Below are positions 30,670 to 39,658 of a stretch of DNA of 64,000 nucleotides, in pieces. Both the position numbers and the translations under genes were made by a program. Each line of letters starts with the position of its first letter. Position 1 is the first letter of the stretch. Source of the DNA: Bacillus sp. REN3 (GTDB lineage: Bacteria; Bacillota; Bacilli; Bacillales; Cytobacillaceae); contig NZ_JAERSD010000002.1 in assembly GCF_017912555.1 (NCBI RefSeq), positions 80,392 to 144,391 on the forward strand, in the 5' to 3' direction. The notes below the pieces were generated by a model, which made no database searches, was not told the origin of the DNA, and was given only the letters and a program-made list of their open reading frames with translations.

Positions 30670-30722
30670 AGAGAATGAGACGGGTATAAAACACTATTTA
30701 GAATCTGCCAGATAAAAATACT
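30670..30722 (+). repeat. 50-bp imperfect repeat, copy 1 (upstream of npr)
   Basis: AGAGAATGAGACGGGTATAA, then AACACTATTTAGAATCT and AGATAAAAATAC. Nearly the same string occurs at 32752-32802. It lies about 120 bp upstream of the protease start. Besides this copy, the gap up to 31076 holds only an 18-codon frame with a fair ribosome site that I do not call. Confidence 0.6.
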
Positions 30723-31076
30723 AGTATAAAAGCAAAATGGCAACAACAATCAGGACAAAGTATAAAGAGCCGTGTACCTCAAAACATATAACCATTCACT
30801 ACTGCCATTCCCATCAGCAAGCCTGCAGATTCCCTGATCACCCATTACTGATATCCCCATGCGTTTCCTATGATTCTTTTACTCCAATCAATCTTTTTCA
30901 TTATTACCTTCTTTACTGCAGCAGCTGCCATTCCCGTTTCTTGGCAGCACCAGACTCTTTCACTTACTCGACTTTTAAAAACTCTCTTCAAGTTTATCTC
31001 ACACCTGCATATATCGATCGTTGAATATTGACATGATTTTATGTGCTATTCACGAACATGGTGCTAAGGGCATTTT

Positions 31077-31412
31077 TTATCCAGGATTACCTGTAATAAT
31101 TCCAACCACTTGAGCTATAGCAAAATATAAAGCAAATATGTCTATTAAAATACATATAAAAACCAAAATTGATCTTTCCTTAGCTTTTAGAGTTGCTTTT
31201 AATCCAGCTACTAAAGAAATGACAAAGGATATTAAAGCAATAAAGGCTAGCAAAGGATATATTACTCCATTCATGTAATAGGGTATTTCATTTCCCGGCA
31301 TTCTGTAATAATTGTCAATCACATTAATTAGAATTACCATAATGAAAGCAATAAAAATCATTATTACAGACCATCTACTTTGTTTAGTCTGAGGCATAAA
31401 TGTAATTCTCAT
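31077..31412 (-). CDS. Small hypothetical membrane protein
   Basis: 111 residues with three hydrophobic segments (VIMIFIAFIMVILINVI, GVIYPLLAFIALISFVISLVAG cut by charges, and ILVFICILIDIFALYFAIA). The ribosome site AAAGGATGATTCA precedes the ATG. I recognise no family; the pattern is like many small Bacillus inner-membrane proteins. A second small membrane protein gene lies about 540 bp upstream on the same strand with similar layout, and the two may be distant relatives. Confidence 0.55.
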   Translation of the reverse strand: MRITFMPQTKQSRWSVIMIFIAFIMVILINVIDNYYRMPGNEIPYYMNGVIYPLLAFIALISFVISLVAGLKATLKAKERSILVFICILIDIFALYFAIAQVVGIITGNPG

Positions 31413-31950
31413 TGAATCATCCTTTATATTTTTTTAGTTGATATCAGGTAATCCGCAGTACTTATTTGATTTAAAATGTAATTGGCTAATACTAAGTCCT
31501 ATACTGAATACCGAACTTCCATGATAATCTCTAGAAAATCCGCGCCTATTTTGCCAAAAACCTAAAAAGCTCTCTCCAACCATTTATGACCAGAGACCAT
31601 TGCACCAAAAGACTGCTTCATTAATGATTCCCATCAAAATGATGCAAGAATGTCGGGAATGATGGATGATCAAAATAAGCTTCAATAGAAGGAAATCTTG
31701 AGAAAAAACCTTTTGCTATAATGAAATTTATAAAACGACCAATTGGCGCTGGAATATTTCCCGCAATTTCGTTTCTAATGATTTCGGCTTGTCCAAAGGA
31801 AAATACCGGATAAAATCCAACTATACTTCCAGCGATCTTTGCCGCCAAAATGGAATTATCAAAGCGTAATATCACGATGGAAGCTATCCCACGTAGCATT
31901 GACCAGAGTATGTATATTATCTTGGAGGGGTTATTTTAGACATCATAATG
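31413..31950. other. Gap without a supported gene
   Basis: AT-rich. A minus-strand frame at 31621-31899 has 92 codons but no ribosome site and no recognisable family; it could be a decayed fragment. Nothing else is visible. Confidence 0.5.
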
Positions 31951-32232
31951 CTAATGTGGAAACAATATTTCGGCAGTTACCCAAAAAAGAACCAATAACC
32001 CGATCAGAATGGATAACAGTGTCAAAAGGGCTCTGTCCTTATTTTTCATTATCGATATTCCCCCCATTACAAAGCCCATCAATCCAAATAAGGAAATGAA
32101 CGGAGATGACAACGGTATTCTGATCATAATTGCTGAAGTCATTAATTTCACAGCCATCAACACGATAAAAAGAAGAGTCAAACTAGCTGCCCATTTTCCG
32201 GTCGCAGTTTTTGACCAAAACTGGATTTTCAT
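31951..32232 (-). CDS. Small hypothetical membrane protein
   Basis: 93 residues from the ATG preceded by AAAGGGGGAATAAAC: a short amphipathic start (MKIQFWSKTATGKW), then three hydrophobic segments (ASLTLLFIVLMAVKLM, PFISLFGLMGFVMGGISIM and LLTLLSILIGLLVLFWVTA). No family recognised. The longer frame starting 33 codons upstream has no ribosome site. Confidence 0.55.
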   Translation of the reverse strand: MKIQFWSKTATGKWAASLTLLFIVLMAVKLMTSAIMIRIPLSSPFISLFGLMGFVMGGISIMKNKDRALLTLLSILIGLLVLFWVTAEILFPH

Positions 32233-33040
32233 GTTTATTCCCCCTTTACTAATCGGTAAATAAATCCGTGTTTGACAACTTGCCACCGGTCTATTTCGGT
32301 GACAAGATAAAAAAATATATTCAATTCTCAAAGAAATCGTAAACTATAGTATAATTTTACATCTTTTTTTAATATATATTTCCATATTTATTGATCTTGT
32401 TTTGAACAATTTGATGACTTCTCTTCTCTCTTCCAAGCCACATACACTCAAAGCATATGGAGAAGGTGGTATGATTTTCGAAAAAGAAGAAAATAATAGG
32501 AACTCTGTCAACTCGACTTTGCCATCCATATGCGTTCATGGGGAACATATCGATGGTAAATTTATGAGACAAAACGAATCTAACATTAGGTTGGATTAAG
32601 GTTACAGATTAGTTTCTGGTTTTTTTGGACAATCTGCCCACTGCCAGCATCCTCATTCTAAGGATTTATTTAAGCCAAATAAATATAAGGGTTCAGGTGA
32701 AGAATGACAGCATACAAATTTATTAAAGACTACAAAAACCATTTCATATAGAGAGAATGTGACAAGTAAAACACTATTAAGAATCTAAGATATAAAAATC
32801 ACAAAGCAAGTGTAGTGTTTTTGTTTCTTAAAATCATTTTTTTAATCCAAAATCCACTTTGGAGTCCCTGCACACGATTTGAAACCCATACCAAGTTGGC
32901 TCTTTTTCAAGTCCCCCAAAATACTCTTATCAGTTATACCCCTTCTACTATAAAAATCCGATTTTGGTTTTTCGACTCAATACTGCCGTCTTACATATTT
33001 GGAATGTAATTGACAACACAATGGGAATCGGTGATTACAA
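32233..33040. other. Long gap without a supported gene
   Basis: AT-rich DNA holding the second copy of the 50-bp repeat (32752-32802). Open frames of 60-67 codons on both strands near 32350-32600 overlap each other and lack ribosome sites. Confidence 0.5.
32752..32802 (+). repeat. 50-bp imperfect repeat, copy 2
   Basis: AGAGAATGTGACAAGTAAAA, then CACTATTAAGAATCTAAGAT and ATAAAAATCAC, matching the copy upstream of npr with a few gaps. No gene follows in either direction within 200 bp, so it may be a promoter fragment left after deletion. Confidence 0.55.
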
Positions 33041-33074
33041 AAAAATAACGGAACCAGTATTTACTGGTTCCGTT
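33041..33074 (-). terminator. Terminator of the tRNA-dihydrouridine synthase gene
   Basis: AACGGAACCAGT / ACTGGTTCCGTT with a 4-nt loop, followed on the minus strand by ATTTTTTTG. Confidence 0.88.
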
Positions 33075-33156
33075 AGCAGTACACTCTAACTATCTGGAGC
33101 AAGCAGTTCTATGTGCTACTTCGCTCTGACTCTGGACAATTCTAGTGTTCCCTCAT

Positions 33157-34137
33157 TCAATCAAGATTCCTTGACGCAAAAACTTCAAGCAATTCACGCA
33201 CTTCATCTGTTGACTTTGTGCTCATTAATTGATTTCTTAATCCACTCGCCCCGTGGAATCCTTTGACATATATCTTAAAAAAGCGGTGAAGAGCCGTGAA
33301 CGGCCGCAGCTCTAGATGTGAATATTTATCATGAAGATCCATATGCAATCTTAAGAGATCAAGCAGCTCCTCACTGCTATGTTGTTTCGGCTCCTTTTCA
33401 AAGGCAAATGGATTATGGAAAATTCCGCGCCCAATCATCACCCCATCAACACCATATTGATGAGCGAGTTCTAAGCCAGTCTGACGGTCAGGAATATCCC
33501 CATTGATCGTCAAAAGGGTATCTGGTGCCACCTCATCACGAAGTTTCTTGATTTCCGGGATCAGCTCCCAATGAGCATCTACTTTGCTCATTTCCTCCCT
33601 TGTACGCAGATGAATGGAAAGATTGACAATATCTTGTTCCAAAATGTGTTTCAGCCAGCTCTGCCACTCGTCTACTTCCGCGAAACCAAGCCTTGTCTTT
33701 ACACTTACAGGCAATCCTCCTGCTTTTGCTGCCTGGATTAATTCTGCTGCAACGTCCGGACGGCGAATCAGGCCGCTTCCCTTCCCGTTCTGCACCACAT
33801 TGGGCACTGGACAGCCCATATTGATATCCAGACCCTTAAAGCCCAGTTCCGCCATACCAATGCTCATTTGCCGAAAGTTTTCTGGCTTGTCCCCCCATAT
33901 ATGGGCAACAATAGGCTGTTCGTCCTCTGTGAAAGTCAGACGCCCGCGCACACTCTTGATCCCATCTGGATGACAGTAGCTCTCCGAGTTTGTAAACTCT
34001 GTAAAAAACACATCAGGTCGGGCTGCCTCACTCACCACATGGCGAAAAACGACATCCGTCACCTCTTCCATTGGTGCCAGTATAAAAAATGGCCGTGGTA
34101 AATCACGCCAAAAATTACCTTTCATCTTTTCATTCAA
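33157..34137 (-). CDS. tRNA-dihydrouridine synthase
   Basis: 326 residues, FMN-dependent enzyme reducing uridines to dihydrouridine in tRNA. The TIM barrel starts with [16 protein letters not shown]; the catalytic cysteine lies in [32 protein letters not shown] and [15 protein letters not shown] are FMN-phosphate and barrel motifs. A C-terminal helical tRNA-binding part follows. It is a second type of Dus beyond the DusB usually encoded near lysS in Bacillus; DusC-like grouping is possible. The start is uncertain: TTG here with GAGAGG close by, or ATG four codons later. Confidence 0.9.
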   Translation of the reverse strand: MNEKMKGNFWRDLPRPFFILAPMEEVTDVVFRHVVSEAARPDVFFTEFTNSESYCHPDGIKSVRGRLTFTEDEQPIVAHIWGDKPENFRQMSIGMAELGFKGLDINMGCPVPNVVQNGKGSGLIRRPDVAAELIQAAKAGGLPVSVKTRLGFAEVDEWQSWLKHILEQDIVNLSIHLRTREEMSKVDAHWELIPEIKKLRDEVAPDTLLTINGDIPDRQTGLELAHQYGVDGVMIGRGIFHNPFAFEKEPKQHSSEELLDLLRLHMDLHDKYSHLELRPFTALHRFFKIYVKGFHGASGLRNQLMSTKSTDEVRELLEVFASRNLD

Positions 34138-34625
34138 ATCCTCTCATCATGGGATACCCAGATCCCTTATCCCAAAATTAAAAAGCAGAATGTCCCTGCT
34201 TCTTTTACACTTATACCATGCTTCAGCACTTTTTATCAAACAGATTGGGAATGTTTATTTTAACTTCACAATATCTGTACAAATTTCCTGCTAAAATCTC
34301 CCCATCATACAGCATTCCACTGCCTGAGTAAAAATAGTACCGGAAAGAAAATTGGAGGCCTCTGGATTGACAAAAATGTAACAGGAAAAAGACCCCGAAA
34401 TCGCCAAAGTATCTTTTTACGAAATAAGGGCCGGAACAGCAAACGTTTACTTTAAACCGAGTTGCGTCACTCGACGTGGCCTGAGAGGACAGAAAAATGT
34501 CTTTTGATCTGTTGGTTCTCAGAAATATATCAACAGCATTTTACTTTAGGGAAAGGTAGGAACATATCGATTCTTTCGGGTTATAAGAAAGAATCCATAT
34601 ATAATTACGAAAGATAACACCTATA

Positions 34626-34724
34626 TTATTTAATTTGCGCCTCAAATTCTGTACGTTTCATACATAAGAAAGCCAAAATCATCATTATAAGGTCGGAAAA
34701 ATATCTTTCAGAGGTAATTGGCAT
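34626..34724 (-). CDS. Possible 32-residue membrane peptide
   Basis: An ATG preceded by AAGGGGTGTTTATA opens a short frame, MPITSERYFSDLIMMILAFL, ending in a charged tail CMKRTEFEAQIK. One membrane segment with charged ends, a typical layout for small membrane proteins. It may also be what remains of a longer gene. The surrounding gap (34138-34813) shows nothing else except a small hairpin AAGCAG / CTGCTT near 34183. Confidence 0.35.
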   Translation of the reverse strand: MPITSERYFSDLIMMILAFLCMKRTEFEAQIK

Positions 34725-34813
34725 TATAAACACCCCTTCATTTCTAACATTTATTTGTGAATCCCTTAATGATCATGCTTTTTCAGGCTTTTTTATACTC
34801 CTTTCACTTAAAC

Positions 34814-35350
34814 CTACTCTTTTTGTTTTTCTGTGCTTTTAAAGCTATCCGCCCATTCTTTTACTCTCTGACTGCTTTCTTCTTCTGATAAATCCTCGAT
34901 CCTGGTCATAATCGACCATCTCACTCCGAACGGATCCAAAATACTTCCAAATCGATCACCTGAAACAAAATTAGCAATCGGCTCCCTAATCTTTGCTCCT
35001 CTTGCCACTGCATTTTCAAATACCTGATCAACATTAGCAACGTAAATTCCTAAAGAATAGCATGCATGATCCTCATCCGGCGGCAAGACCAATTTATATG
35101 CCGGATTTGCTGCTCCCAACTGTAAAAAGCCATTCCCAAAATCTAATTCCGCATGAACAACTATGTTATTGCCATTTCCATCGGAAAATTCAGTAATATC
35201 CTTAATCCTTGCATTAAAAACAGATTTATAGAACTCTATTGCTTCAGAAGGATTCTTTATTACTATGAACGGAGTAATAGATGTAAATCCATTAGGTGTT
35301 CCATTCTTTGTGTACTTACCTGACACTCCTCTATATTTACTATCAGTCAT
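34814..35350 (-). CDS. VOC family (glyoxalase/PhnB-like) protein
   Basis: 178 residues with the two beta-alpha-beta-beta-beta modules of the vicinal oxygen chelate fold: TSITPFIVIKNPSEAIEFYK at the front and IYVANVDQVFENAVARGAKI plus RFGSILDPFGVRWSIMTR at the back. This is the PhnB/YdfO type, often annotated as glyoxalase/bleomycin-resistance or methyltransferase-like, substrate unknown. The start follows AAGGAGGAATAAAA. It lies downstream of a dead DJ-1 gene and a YafY-type regulator on the same strand, which may once have formed one functional group. Confidence 0.8.
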   Translation of the reverse strand: MTDSKYRGVSGKYTKNGTPNGFTSITPFIVIKNPSEAIEFYKSVFNARIKDITEFSDGNGNNIVVHAELDFGNGFLQLGAANPAYKLVLPPDEDHACYSLGIYVANVDQVFENAVARGAKIREPIANFVSGDRFGSILDPFGVRWSIMTRIEDLSEEESSQRVKEWADSFKSTEKQKE

Positions 35351-35401
35351 TTTTATTCCTCCTTAATTGAACAAAACATTTCCATCCGTATACTTTCTTC
35401 A

Positions 35402-36002
35402 TTAGTTTGGATTCATCAACTCATAAAAATATTCGGATTTATGAGTCTTGTAAAGACCATACCAAGCATTCAATGTCTTTGTGGAAAACACATCCAAGGC
35501 TCTCAATACATGTACGAAAAATTCCAGTGGAGCTATTTCGGAAGCTGTGATTAGTTTTCCGTCAGTTATGGCAGATTCCTGCTTATAGTATTTTTCTCCT
35601 GCATAGTTTGGGCAGATCATTTTAAGATATTCCAAGTCATTGCTTGTATGCCGATTTGAATCCAGTAATCCTTTCCGAGCCAGACCTATTGTAGAACCAC
35701 AACTCGCTGCTACAATAATACCTTTGACAAAATAGTCTCATGAATTGCTTCTGCCCACGTATCTCCACCAGGTAAAATCAAGGCATCTGCGTTTTCGATG
35801 CTGAACTCATCCAGTTCAATATCCGGTAATATTTTTAAGCCTCCCATTGTAGTGATAGGCGTCTTTTGAGTTCCTACCGTAACGATTTTTGATGGGGTTA
35901 AGCCTCTCTTATAATATCTTCCGGAGTTCAGTTCAGCAGTTAATAACCTACTTCCCAATCTGCCATCGTATCAAATACATAAAGATATACAGCATTATTC
36001 AT
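35402..36002 (-). pseudogene. DJ-1/PfpI family protein with two frameshifts
   Basis: The ATG follows AAAGGGAGGACAAA and the three pieces together give about 200 residues. Piece 1 reads YVFDTMADWEVGY then meets TAA because one T is missing (GGTTATTAACTGC). Piece 2 runs TAELNSGRYYKRG to ADALILPGGDTWAEAIHETI, and near 35730 the frame shifts again. Piece 3 holds the nucleophile in IIVAASCGSTIGLARKG and finishes SEYFYELMNPN. The family includes proteases, glyoxalases and chaperones. The regulator gene upstream is intact, so loss of this gene looks recent. Confidence 0.8.
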
Positions 36003-36085
36003 TTTGTCCTCCCTTTTTCAATTGCTCAAACGCTGATTAAACATTATCCCAGGATAAAACACACTGTTTATCTCCATAATAAAAC

Positions 36086-36115
36086 AGCTTCACTGACACC
36101 TACTGTCAGTGAAGC
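36086..36115 (-). terminator. Terminator of the YafY-type regulator
   Basis: AGCTTCACTGACA / TGTCAGTGAAGCT with a 5-nt loop, followed on the minus strand by GTTTTATT. Confidence 0.8.
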
Positions 36116-36118
36116 TAT

Positions 36119-37081
36119 CTATAATTGATAATATTCCATTAATTCCGATGCAACAGAAACAAACTTTCTCTTTAGACTCTGGGGCTCAATCACTTGAATA
36201 GCCTTTCCGTAGGATAGAAGGAAATGAGGTACAAAGGCATGCAACGCTCTTTCGTCAATTAAAAAAACCGCTTGATTCGGTGTACGCTCTTTCAGATGAT
36301 GACCTAAAAACCAATGTATGCACAATTCGTCCAAAGCTTCTGACCTGCCATTGATAATTAATGAAATCATCCCATTCTGACTTGTCGGATCAGGTAAAAG
36401 ATTCTCTAAAAAAAATTTCCTTGCAGAAAAGGCTTCAGGCCTTTTAAACATCATTTGCGTCCGCTTTATCTTTAAAATGCGTTCAGCCCGAAAGCTTCTG
36501 ATTTCATTTCGAAGTTGGCAAAATCCAACCGTATACCATTTATTGTTCCAATAAAGCATTCCATAAGGGTCAATTACTCTTGACCGGGGTTGTTCTTCAT
36601 GGCTTGTGCGGTATTCAATTTCCACAGAATTTTCGTTTGCTACAGCCAACTCCAGTTCTTCCAATGTTGCCTTAACAGATGGGGCAATATCACGGTTTAT
36701 TACTTCGAAGCCGGCTAAATGGCGATTGAGGATACTTTCCTGTTCCCGGTTTGAATACATTTTTAATTTTTGTGTTGCATTGTTTAACGACTCACTAAAA
36801 GGGTATCCCGCTTCGTTGGCAAATACGGCAGCATGAAGCAGTGCTTTTTGTTCCTCAACATTGAAAAACAAAGGCGCATGGATAAAATTGTTCAGCAGAC
36901 TATATCCACCGTTCTGTCCCGTATCCGACACAATCGGTACTCCGCTTGCGCAGAGTGAATCAATATAACGGTATACGGTTCGTATACTAATCTCTAATTT
37001 TTCCGCTATCTGTTTTGCAGTTATTTTTGCTCCAGAATTAAGCATCCATAAAATCGCCAGCATATTATCGTTTTTTGCCAA
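36119..37081 (-). CDS. HTH/WYL-domain transcriptional regulator (YafY family)
   Basis: 320 residues. N-terminal DeoR-like helix-turn-helix (residues about 15-45, ITAKQIAEKLEISIRTVYRY), then a linker and a WYL domain (PYGMLYWNNKWYTVGFCQLR) with the C-terminal WCX part. WYL proteins bind small ligands or nucleic acid and often act on adjacent genes; the DJ-1 and VOC genes just downstream are candidates. I place the start at TTG 37081, because GGGAGGAGGG lies 7 nt upstream and the translated upstream segment includes the ribosome site itself. Confidence 0.83.
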   Translation of the reverse strand: MAKNDNMLAILWMLNSGAKITAKQIAEKLEISIRTVYRYIDSLCASGVPIVSDTGQNGGYSLLNNFIHAPLFFNVEEQKALLHAAVFANEAGYPFSESLNNATQKLKMYSNREQESILNRHLAGFEVINRDIAPSVKATLEELELAVANENSVEIEYRTSHEEQPRSRVIDPYGMLYWNNKWYTVGFCQLRNEIRSFRAERILKIKRTQMMFKRPEAFSARKFFLENLLPDPTSQNGMISLIINGRSEALDELCIHWFLGHHLKERTPNQAVFLIDERALHAFVPHFLLSYGKAIQVIEPQSLKRKFVSVASELMEYYQL

Positions 37082-37268
37082 TGGACACCCTCCTCCCATA
37101 TCTTCATCCCATCGTACCCAAAACCACATATCATCTATAAACCGCCCCCAAAAACAGGGCTCGATTCTGCTCATTTTCCGTCGTAAACCATTACATATCG
37201 TGGTTGACCCGCCTCATTCTCCATTAGAACCGTTATTCGTCATCATTATTACGCACTCGACGTGCTTT

Positions 37269-37346
37269 GAGTAATCCTATCGCTATCTATGTCAATTCTT
37301 GTTCCGGACTAGGCGACAGATGGCTACCGGTAGACGGGAACATATC
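37269..37346 (-). repeat. Duplicated 3' end of rlmD (remnant)
   Basis: The sequence AGTCCGGAACAAGAATTGAC and its surroundings repeat the last codons, stop and 3' flank of rlmD found at 38239-38321. About 50 bp are nearly identical apart from a 4-bp insertion (CTAT); a further 25 bp upstream in rlmD sense (GATATGTTCCCG) are diverged and shortened. The 970-bp segment between the copies holds small membrane ORFs and a dead Vat gene. Confidence 0.8.
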
Positions 37347-37408
37347 CATTACGCTTCATAATTAAACTAAATGTGATCTTCCACATAAATCGGAATTTGT
37401 AAATTATT

Positions 37409-37603
37409 TTATATTTTATTCTTACTATCTAAGATAGAACCAACAATAATACCAATAATCATTCCTAATCCGGCTCCTAAAGGTATGCCAAATATAAAGT
37501 TACTTTTATTCATGATAAAGCTTATAATAATTCCCACACAAGCACCAAAACATAATCCAAGGGATATACCTATTGCTAAATATTTATCTGTATCTTTTTT
37601 CAT
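37409..37603 (-). CDS. Small glycine-rich two-helix membrane protein
   Basis: 64 residues: MKKDTDKYLAIGISLGLCFG opens the first helix; after a short loop KSNFIFG, a second helix with GxxxG spacing (IPLGAGLGMIIGIIVGSIL) ends in DSKNK. No family name, but this glycine-zipper layout is common among small Bacillus proteins. AAGGTGGAATAAT precedes the ATG. It starts 1 nt after the stop of a short upstream ORF and lies between the two rlmD 3' ends. Confidence 0.6.
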   Translation of the reverse strand: MKKDTDKYLAIGISLGLCFGACVGIIISFIMNKSNFIFGIPLGAGLGMIIGIIVGSILDSKNKI

Positions 37604-37604
37604 A

Positions 37605-37715
37605 TTATTCCACCTTCATAAATTCAAATTTATAAGTGATAAAGCTCGAAGCTATTATGTATACTATTGTTCCGATCAAAGCTAAAGATGAAGTTTGCCT
37701 TCTTTCGCTCACCAT
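37605..37715 (-). CDS. Short membrane ORF or C-terminal remnant upstream of the 64-residue protein
   Basis: 36 residues from ATG, with one membrane segment SLALIGTIVYIIASSFITYK after a basic SERRQ. The frame stays open 17 codons further up (LALALIM) with no better start and no ribosome site at the ATG, so this may be the tail of a larger lost membrane protein. The stop is 1 nt from the next start. Confidence 0.35.
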   Translation of the reverse strand: MVSERRQTSSLALIGTIVYIIASSFITYKFEFMKVE

Positions 37716-37793
37716 AATTAGAGCTAAAGCCAGGTTCCAGCAAGTCCCCCAGATTTAAGTCCCTTTTTGTGACGTGGTAGAAAAGCCCCGAGT

Positions 37794-38101
37794 CTAAGGA
37801 TTTTTCATTAATTGCTCTAACCCTGATTCGGATGTTAACATTTCAAGATTATTAAATATCTCCTCTTCGGACCAATTCCACCATATATTGAATAGGGTTC
37901 AACACTTTTTACTACTGTGGAATTAGCAGCAATAATCGCACCATCTCTAATTTTAACACCTGGCATTATAGTTACACTTTGACCTATCCACACATCATTG
38001 CCAATCACTGTGTCACCCTTAAAAGGAAGTTGTTCTATTGTAGGAGTAACCTTTTCCCATCCAGGAATGCGAAAATAAAAATTATGCCATCCATATCGGT
38101 A
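37794..38101 (-). pseudogene. Remnant of a Vat/CatB-type xenobiotic O-acetyltransferase
   Basis: The readable frame begins in mid-protein with [20 protein letters not shown], continues [20 protein letters not shown] and [19 protein letters not shown], the left-handed beta-helix core of streptogramin/chloramphenicol acetyltransferases. About 23 residues are then missing, and the next frame gives the family's C-terminal [16 protein letters not shown]. The first 80 or so residues are gone. Two large losses make it inactive. Its presence between two rlmD 3' ends points to an acquired segment. Confidence 0.78.
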
Positions 38102-38168
38102 ACAAACTTAAGGATATCTTAACTTTGAATGAATTATCTCCTGAAATCCTGCATTCAACAAGATATGT

Positions 38169-38205
38169 AAAAGGCAACTCCCGTAAGGGTTAGTTGCCTT
38201 CTTTT
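38169..38205 (-). terminator. rlmD terminator
   Basis: AAGGCAACT / AGTTGCCTT stem with a loop containing CCC / GGG, followed on the minus strand by TTaca; on the plus strand by CTTTT. Confidence 0.65.
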
Positions 38206-38257
38206 AAAATGAGTTGCGAGACACATTCAACATGGATGGAGTAATCCTATCGCTATG

Positions 38258-39643
38258 TCAATTCTTGTTCCGGACTAGGCGACAGATGGTTTCCACGTGC
38301 GCTGTATGCGGGAACATGTCCACTGGCTGGATGTATTCTACTTTGTATTGTGAACGTAATGTCTGAATATCTTTTGCCAGGGTTGATGGGTTGCAGGATA
38401 CGTAGACGAAGGTTTCTGGCTTGATTTTCAGAACAGTTTTCAAGAATGCCGGGTCACAGCCTGTCCGGGGAGGGTCGACGACGATGACGTTCGGCCGCCA
38501 TCCTTCCTTCAGCCATTTTGGCAGCAGTACTTCAGCTTTGCCGACAATGAATTCCGCATGGTTGATGCCGTGTTTTTCCGCATTTTTCTTCGCATCTTTA
38601 ATCGATTCAGGAATGACATCCATTCCTCTGACTTCCCCTGCCTGGTCTGCCATCCATAGTCCAATCGTGCCGACTCCGCAATAGGCATCGACTACCTTTT
38701 CCTTTCCGGTCAGCTGTGCTGCTGCTTTCGCTTCATTGTATAATTTCACCGTCTGCTCAGGGTTCAATTGAAAGAATGTACGTGCAGACAGCTCGAATTG
38801 AAGGTCGCCAAGCGTTTCCTGGATGATGTCACTTCCGTGGAGCGTCGATGTTTCTTTGCCAAAAATAACGGAAGTCCTTTCGCCATTCACGTTTTGGACG
38901 ATTGAGTTCACCTCAGGCAAACGCTTCTTGATTTTCTCGATAATCAAATCCTTTTTCGGCAGTTCTTTTTTCGTCGTGATCAAGACGATTTGCAGTTCAC
39001 CTGTTTGTACGCCTGTGCGGGCGACAATTGTCCTTACAAGTCCATGCCGCTTCTTTTCATTATAAATCGGAATCTTCAAGTCCTGCAGGATTCCTCTGAC
39101 GGCTTCGGTTGCTTTCGTGGTCGCGGGATGCTGGACTGCGCACTGCTCGATATTGATCAGATTATGGGAGTTCATCCCGTAGAGTCCGGCAAGCACCTTC
39201 CCATCCTTTTCGCCTACCTGGAACTGGCTCTTGTTCCTGTAGCCCCATGGGTTCTCCATCCCGATTGTCGGCCTGATATCCAGCTCGTCGATTTTCATGT
39301 CTGTATGCCTTTCGAGCGCCTGGATGACAATGTCCCGCTTCTCCTGCAACTGCTGACCGTATTGCAGATGCTGAAGTTGGCAGCCGCCGCACTGTTCGTA
39401 AACCGGGCAAAGCGGCTTGACACGATGCTCGGAGCGTTTGCGGATTTTCTTGATTCTCGCCTCGGCAAACTTCGGATGTACCTTCGTTGCTTCGGCGACC
39501 ACCTCCTCCCCAGGCAAAGCACCAGGAACGAACACGACCTGGCGCTTGAAATAGCCGACGCCTTCCCCATTTATTCCAAGACGCTTGATGGTCAGCGGGA
39601 AAGTCTGTTTCAGCTTTATTTTGACGGTATCGTCTTTTTTCAT
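38258..39643 (-). CDS. rlmD: 23S rRNA (uracil-5)-methyltransferase RlmD family
   Basis: 461 residues. An N-terminal TRAM RNA-binding domain (about 10-70) is followed by the [4Fe-4S] ligands C79, C85, C88 and C168, then the SAM-binding methyltransferase fold ([14 protein letters not shown]) and the catalytic cysteine in [14 protein letters not shown]. It makes 5-methyluridine in 23S rRNA. In B. subtilis the neighbouring yfjO-yfjP pair corresponds to this gene and the glycosylase gene. The start ATG follows ATTGGAGTGAAAATTG; a TTG directly before it is less likely. The 3' end is duplicated about 970 bp downstream. Confidence 0.93.
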   Translation of the reverse strand: MKKDDTVKIKLKQTFPLTIKRLGINGEGVGYFKRQVVFVPGALPGEEVVAEATKVHPKFAEARIKKIRKRSEHRVKPLCPVYEQCGGCQLQHLQYGQQLQEKRDIVIQALERHTDMKIDELDIRPTIGMENPWGYRNKSQFQVGEKDGKVLAGLYGMNSHNLINIEQCAVQHPATTKATEAVRGILQDLKIPIYNEKKRHGLVRTIVARTGVQTGELQIVLITTKKELPKKDLIIEKIKKRLPEVNSIVQNVNGERTSVIFGKETSTLHGSDIIQETLGDLQFELSARTFFQLNPEQTVKLYNEAKAAAQLTGKEKVVDAYCGVGTIGLWMADQAGEVRGMDVIPESIKDAKKNAEKHGINHAEFIVGKAEVLLPKWLKEGWRPNVIVVDPPRTGCDPAFLKTVLKIKPETFVYVSCNPSTLAKDIQTLRSQYKVEYIQPVDMFPHTAHVETICRLVRNKN

Positions 39644-39658
39644 CAATTTTCACTCCAA

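Noticed and set aside
30737-31024. 95-codon plus-strand frame in the gap upstream of npr, and an 18-codon minus-strand frame inside it
   Set aside because: The long frame has no ribosome site and a His/Cys/Ser-rich composition typical of antisense reading; the short one has a fair site but is too short to judge.
31621-31899. 92-codon minus-strand frame
   Set aside because: No ribosome site, no family recognised, and the frame opens only a few codons above after a stop. Could be a fragment, but I cannot support it.
32402-32599. 65-codon plus-strand frame
   Set aside because: No ribosome site and it overlaps equally long frames on the minus strand.
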